Shown: positions 14,587 to 17,784 of the stretch, piece by piece
How positions within the stretch are numbered: position 1 is the stretch's first letter
Layout: each line of letters begins with the position of its first letter
DNA from: JAZLIL01 sp045617405
GTDB taxonomy: Bacteria; Bacillota; Clostridia; Lachnospirales; Lachnospiraceae
NCBI GenBank assembly: GCA_045617405.1
Contig: JAZLIL010000029.1
Coordinates: forward strand, 1 to 17,784
Reading direction: 5' to 3'
Length of the DNA: 17,784 bases
Translations under genes and position numbers: made by a program
Notes under the pieces: model-generated
Databases searched by the model: none
Seen by the model: only the letters and a program-made list of their open reading frames with translations
Told to the model about the DNA's origin: nothing

Positions 14587-15240
14587 GTGAAAAGTTTACT
14601 GAATGCAGTTTCATCGAATCTGATATCGGGTGATGCGTACATCCTGATAATTAAGGGAATTCTGGTTACGGCGGGAATCACTCTTATTGCGTGGGTGGTT
14701 TCCGTACTTATCGGTATCGGACTTGGCTATTTCATGAGTTATGAGAAAAAAATCGTTTCGAGAATTGCAGAGTGTTTAAGCTTTCTGTTTCGAAGCGTGC
14801 CCGTGCTGCTTGCGGCACTTCTGTTTTACTATGCATGCTACAACGACGGAGCTCTTCCCGTAATCTGGCTCGGTGCCGCAATCGGTATCTGGGGCGGAGG
14901 TCAGATGGCGGAACTTATATACAATGCGGTAAAAAGTGAGCAGACGTTCTTCACGGAACGTCTAAAGGATAAGCTTGAGCGCGTGTTTTTTTCGACGGTT
15001 GTCTGGCAGGCAATCGAGGACGCGGCATTTCCGATCAAACGTCTCGCAATCCACATCCTGCAGTGGTCGACGATTGCCGGATACGTTGCGGTCAATGATC
15101 TGACTGAGGTTATGACCGCAATCGGAAAGAGAACAATGTATCCTTTCTTTTCGGTGTTCTTTTGTATAATCTGTTATCTTGCGGCCACAGTCGTGATTGA
15201 GCTTGTTTATTCGATTATTATGAAGAATATTAAAAAGTAA
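14587..15240 (+). CDS. Amino-acid-type ABC permease with degenerate EAA loop
   Basis: A 217-aa integral membrane protein of the HisM/GlnP kind. Hydrophobic segments at about 18-50, 62-84, 90-113, 150-170 and 186-212 fit the usual five-helix topology. The RSVPVLLAALLFYY stretch (69-82) and GGQMAELIYNAVKS (104-117) match conserved family positions (R-x-x-P-x-L and AE-I-R-GG). The coupling loop between 118 and 142, which should read EAA-three residues-G and end I-LPQA, reads TERLKDKLERVFFSTVVWQA: three residues shorter, no EAA, no Gly. GTG 14587 is chosen because GGGGAGG (14576-14582) sits at the correct distance; TTG 14569 is inside a hairpin. No stand-alone ATPase follows; the next genes are exporters. 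It may use a distant ATPase or work without one. Confidence 0.85.
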   Translation: MKSLLNAVSSNLISGDAYILIIKGILVTAGITLIAWVVSVLIGIGLGYFMSYEKKIVSRIAECLSFLFRSVPVLLAALLFYYACYNDGALPVIWLGAAIGIWGGGQMAELIYNAVKSEQTFFTERLKDKLERVFFSTVVWQAIEDAAFPIKRLAIHILQWSTIAGYVAVNDLTEVMTAIGKRTMYPFFSVFFCIICYLAATVVIELVYSIIMKNIKK

Positions 15241-15266
15241 CGGGAATAGAATGGAGGTAGTTTTTA

Positions 15267-17015
15267 ATGATTAAGAAACTGGCAGGTGCTGTCAGAGAGT
15301 ATAAGAAATGGGCGATTTTGACGCCGTTTCTTGTAGCATGTGAGGTAATACTCGAAGTATTGATCCCATATCTGATGGCAAAGCTGATCGACAACGGAAT
15401 CGAAGTGGGCGATCAGGGTTACATTATCAAAATGGGACTGATTCTTGCAGTCCTGTGCCTTTTGTCACTTGCAGGCGGAGCGGGCAGCGGTTGGACAGCC
15501 TCGAAGGCATCCACGGGTTTTGCAGCGAATCTGCGTCATGACATGTATCACAATGTTCAAAAGTACTCTTTTTCAAACATTGACAAGTTCTCAACTTCAA
15601 GTATAGTTACCCGTCTGACAACAGATGTTTCAAGAGTCCAGATGACATTTCAGATGATTACCAGAATAGCGGTCAGAAGTCCGCTTATGCTGGTATTTTC
15701 GCTTGTTATGGCATCGAGAGTCAACGCAAAGCTTTCTCTTGTATTCCTTGCGGCAGTACCCGTGCTTCTGATTGGTCTTGTCCTGATCTTTGTGAATACA
15801 TACCCTGTTTTCGAAAAGGTTTTCAAGGCATATGACGACATGAACCGAGTCATAGGTGAAAACCTCCACGGCATCAGAGTCGTGAAGTCCTTTGTCCGCG
15901 AAGAGCACGAGACGCAGAAATTCAACGATGCTTCCGACACCATCTTCAAGTACTTCAAAAAGGCATCCTGCATAATAGCGTTCAACAGCCCCCTTATGCA
16001 GACATGTATGTATGGCGTAATGCTCGGACTCGCATGGTTCGGAGCCAGAATAGTCGTAAATGAGAGAGGTGTTCCGGGTGGCTTTACAACAGGTCTTCTG
16101 ATGACCATGATCTCCTACACGATGCAGATTCTTATCTCACTTATGATTTTTTCAGCCATCTTCATGATGATTGTTGCATCAAGGTCGAGTGCAAAGCGTA
16201 TATGCGAGATTCTCGACGAGAAGAGCGACATAGAAAGCCCCGAGAATGCACTTACGGAGGTTCCCGACGGATCAGTCAAATTCGAGAATGTCTGCTTCAG
16301 CTATTCGGGCGATTCGTCAAGGCAATGCCTAAAGAACATCAATCTCGATATTAAGAGCGGTGAGACCATAGGTATCATCGGCGGAACAGGTTCTTCAAAG
16401 ACATCGCTTATCCAGCTTATCCCGAGACTGTATGACGTGACAGAGGGCCGCGTCCTTGTCGGAGGCCACGATGTAAGAGAATACGATCTGACTGTCCTTC
16501 GAGACAGTGTTTCGGTTGTTCTTCAGAAGAACGAGCTGTTTTCGGGTACTATCGCGGAGAATCTTCGCTGGGGCAAGCCGGATGCCACACAGGAGGAACT
16601 TGAGGAGGCCTGCCGCAGAGCATGCGCTCATGAGTTTATCGAAAGCTTCCCCGACGGTTACGAGACTTTCCTCGAGCAGGGCGGAAAGAACGTATCGGGC
16701 GGTCAGAAGCAGAGGCTTTGTATCGCAAGGGCACTTCTAAAGAATCCCAAGATACTGATTCTTGATGATTCGACAAGTGCTGTCGATACACACACCGATG
16801 CACTCATCAGAGAGGCTTTCGCAAATGAGCTTCCCGATGTTACCAAGTTTATTATTGCGCAGCGAATCGCTTCCGTTGAGGATGCCGACAGAATCATTGT
16901 TATCGATAACGGTGTGATTGACGGTTTCGGAACAAATGAGGAGCTTCTAAAGACAAATAAGATCTACAAAGAAGTTTATTTTTCACAGGTGAAGGGAGGC
17001 GGATACAATGACTAA
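15267..17015 (+). CDS. ABC half-exporter with non-catalytic-type nucleotide site
   Basis: A 582-aa subunit of a BmrCD/TM287-288-like heterodimeric exporter: six-helix membrane domain (about 15-310) then ATPase domain (about 335-575). Walker A is GGTGSSKT (372-379), with Ser in the place of the third glycine; signature VSGGQ (476-480) is intact; Walker B ends ILILD followed by Asp501 where catalytic Glu is expected; the switch His is Gln532 (IIAQRIASV). Such replacements define the degenerate site of heterodimeric exporters, where only the partner's Glu/His are active. GGAGGT at 15253-15258 precedes ATG 15267 by eight bases. The partner gene begins within the last eight bases of this gene (ATG 17008), so the two are translationally coupled. 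Substrate unknown; drugs or peptides are common in the family. Confidence 0.93.
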   Translation: MIKKLAGAVREYKKWAILTPFLVACEVILEVLIPYLMAKLIDNGIEVGDQGYIIKMGLILAVLCLLSLAGGAGSGWTASKASTGFAANLRHDMYHNVQKYSFSNIDKFSTSSIVTRLTTDVSRVQMTFQMITRIAVRSPLMLVFSLVMASRVNAKLSLVFLAAVPVLLIGLVLIFVNTYPVFEKVFKAYDDMNRVIGENLHGIRVVKSFVREEHETQKFNDASDTIFKYFKKASCIIAFNSPLMQTCMYGVMLGLAWFGARIVVNERGVPGGFTTGLLMTMISYTMQILISLMIFSAIFMMIVASRSSAKRICEILDEKSDIESPENALTEVPDGSVKFENVCFSYSGDSSRQCLKNINLDIKSGETIGIIGGTGSSKTSLIQLIPRLYDVTEGRVLVGGHDVREYDLTVLRDSVSVVLQKNELFSGTIAENLRWGKPDATQEELEEACRRACAHEFIESFPDGYETFLEQGGKNVSGGQKQRLCIARALLKNPKILILDDSTSAVDTHTDALIREAFANELPDVTKFIIAQRIASVEDADRIIVIDNGVIDGFGTNEELLKTNKIYKEVYFSQVKGGGYND

Positions 17016-17784
17016 GCCGAATCCCGATATGAAAATGAACGGAGCCGCTCCCGAAATGAAGACACAGAGCGCAAATCCCGGATTTGATCCTGAAAAAGCC
17101 GGAAGGGGCGGTATGCCTGACTTTGACCCGAACATGATGGCAAACGGCAAGGCAAAGAAGTACAGCCGCGGCAGGATTGAAAAGGGAGGACCTCAGGGAA
17201 AGCAAAGAGGAAACGTCGTCACAGGAAACAAGCTTGACATGAAGATTATTCTCAGGCTTCTTAAGTATTTCCTTAAATACAAGGCTTCGTGCGTAATTGT
17301 CCTCTTAAGCCTTGCAGTAAGTGCGATTGCCGGTGCAAGGGGCTCGCTCTTTATAAAGACACTTATCGATGATTACATCACGCCTCTTATATATGAGGAT
17401 AATCCGGTGTTTGACGGGCTTTTGCATGCAATCGGCGGAATGGCGTGTGTGTATGCGGCCGGCATTATTGCGAACCTGATTTCTGAGGTTCTGATGGCAA
17501 TTATCAGCCAGAAAATCATGAAGGCAATCCGTGACGAGATGTTTGAGAAGATGGAGAAGCTGCCGATAAGCTACTTCGACCGCAACAGCTACGGTTCGGT
17601 AATGAGCCATTACACAAACGACATCGATTCACTGGAGGAAATGGTCGGACGAAGCATAAAGATGATTATTTCAAGTGCAATCACCGTAGTCAGCGTGTTT
17701 GTGGCAATGATTACCACAAGCATCTGGATGACTCTGTTCGTCTGCGTCATCGTGTTCTTCATAATGCTGATTTCAAGAAAGCTC
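17008..17784 (+). CDS. ABC half-exporter, partner subunit (3' end outside window)
   Basis: The frame is open from ATG 17008 to the end of the window (259 codons). It overlaps the previous gene by eight bases with GGGAGG in front, a sign of translational coupling and equal dosage. Residues 1 to about 74 form a hydrophilic tail rich in Met, Pro, Gly, Asn and Lys (MTKPNPDMKMNGAAPEMK; GMPDFDPNMMANGK), which is typical of the longer subunit of such pairs in clostridia. The membrane domain begins at about 78 (ILRLLKYFLKYKASCVIVLL) and includes the family motif LPISYFDRNSYGSVMSHYTNDID (188-210), the intracellular helix region of type IV exporters. The ATPase half, which should hold the catalytic Glu, is not in the window. 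Confidence 0.92.
   Translation, partial: MTKPNPDMKMNGAAPEMKTQSANPGFDPEKAGRGGMPDFDPNMMANGKAKKYSRGRIEKGGPQGKQRGNVVTGNKLDMKIILRLLKYFLKYKASCVIVLLSLAVSAIAGARGSLFIKTLIDDYITPLIYEDNPVFDGLLHAIGGMACVYAAGIIANLISEVLMAIISQKIMKAIRDEMFEKMEKLPISYFDRNSYGSVMSHYTNDIDSLEEMVGRSIKMIISSAITVVSVFVAMITTSIWMTLFVCVIVFFIMLISRKL

Noticed and set aside
15267..17784. The two exporter ATPases as the energy source for the upstream permease
   Set aside because: Their ATPase domains are fused to their own six-helix domains of the exporter type and would not dock on an importer permease.

Overview
All genes that I can support in this window are on the + strand. The gene set points to a Gram-positive clostridium, most likely a Lachnospiraceae relative (Butyrivibrio/Roseburia-like). 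The reasons are the McsA-McsB-ClpC arginine-kinase/protease module followed by radA, an SH3b-rich secreted autolysin, a 137-aa protein of a family I know mainly from Lachnospiraceae, a DUF6142-like small membrane protein, and strong AGGAGG-type ribosome binding sites. I cannot confirm the genus from the sequence alone.

Layout. (1) 1-524 is the 3' end of pgi (glucose-6-phosphate isomerase). Its stop codon lies inside the left end of a ~165-bp imperfect palindrome (521-685) that looks like a MITE or a large dispersed repeat. (2) 737-5432 is a cell-surface block: a small three-helix membrane protein, a 999-aa secreted multi-SH3b N-acetylglucosaminidase, and a 407-aa C-terminally membrane-anchored protein with a cohesin-like domain. 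The last two share a cadherin-like beta-sandwich domain. (3) 5465-9827 is the protein quality-control operon mcsA-mcsB-clpC, without ctsR in front and without visible CtsR boxes. (4) 9943-11828 is the small conserved Lachnospiraceae protein, probably with its own promoter, then radA. (5) 11866-15240 is a three-gene set: a membrane-anchored PQQ-type beta-propeller protein, an unusual solute-binding protein, and an amino-acid-type ABC permease, with no ATPase gene beside them. (6) 15267-17784 is a pair of ABC half-exporters, the second cut off by the window end; the first has a non-catalytic-type nucleotide-binding site, so they should work as a heterodimer.

The most unusual item is the solute-binding protein at 13633-14502. 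Its type-2 periplasmic-binding-protein fold seems to be circularly permuted at the hinge: the lobe-2 segment and C-terminal part of lobe 1 come first and the normal N-terminal half of lobe 1 comes last. The partner permease has a shortened and degenerate EAA coupling loop. Together with the propeller protein and the missing ATPase this suggests either transport through a shared distant ATPase or a repurposed sensing or binding complex.

I see no tRNA, rRNA, CRISPR array, prophage or complete insertion sequence. No stretch longer than about 215 bases is without a gene.
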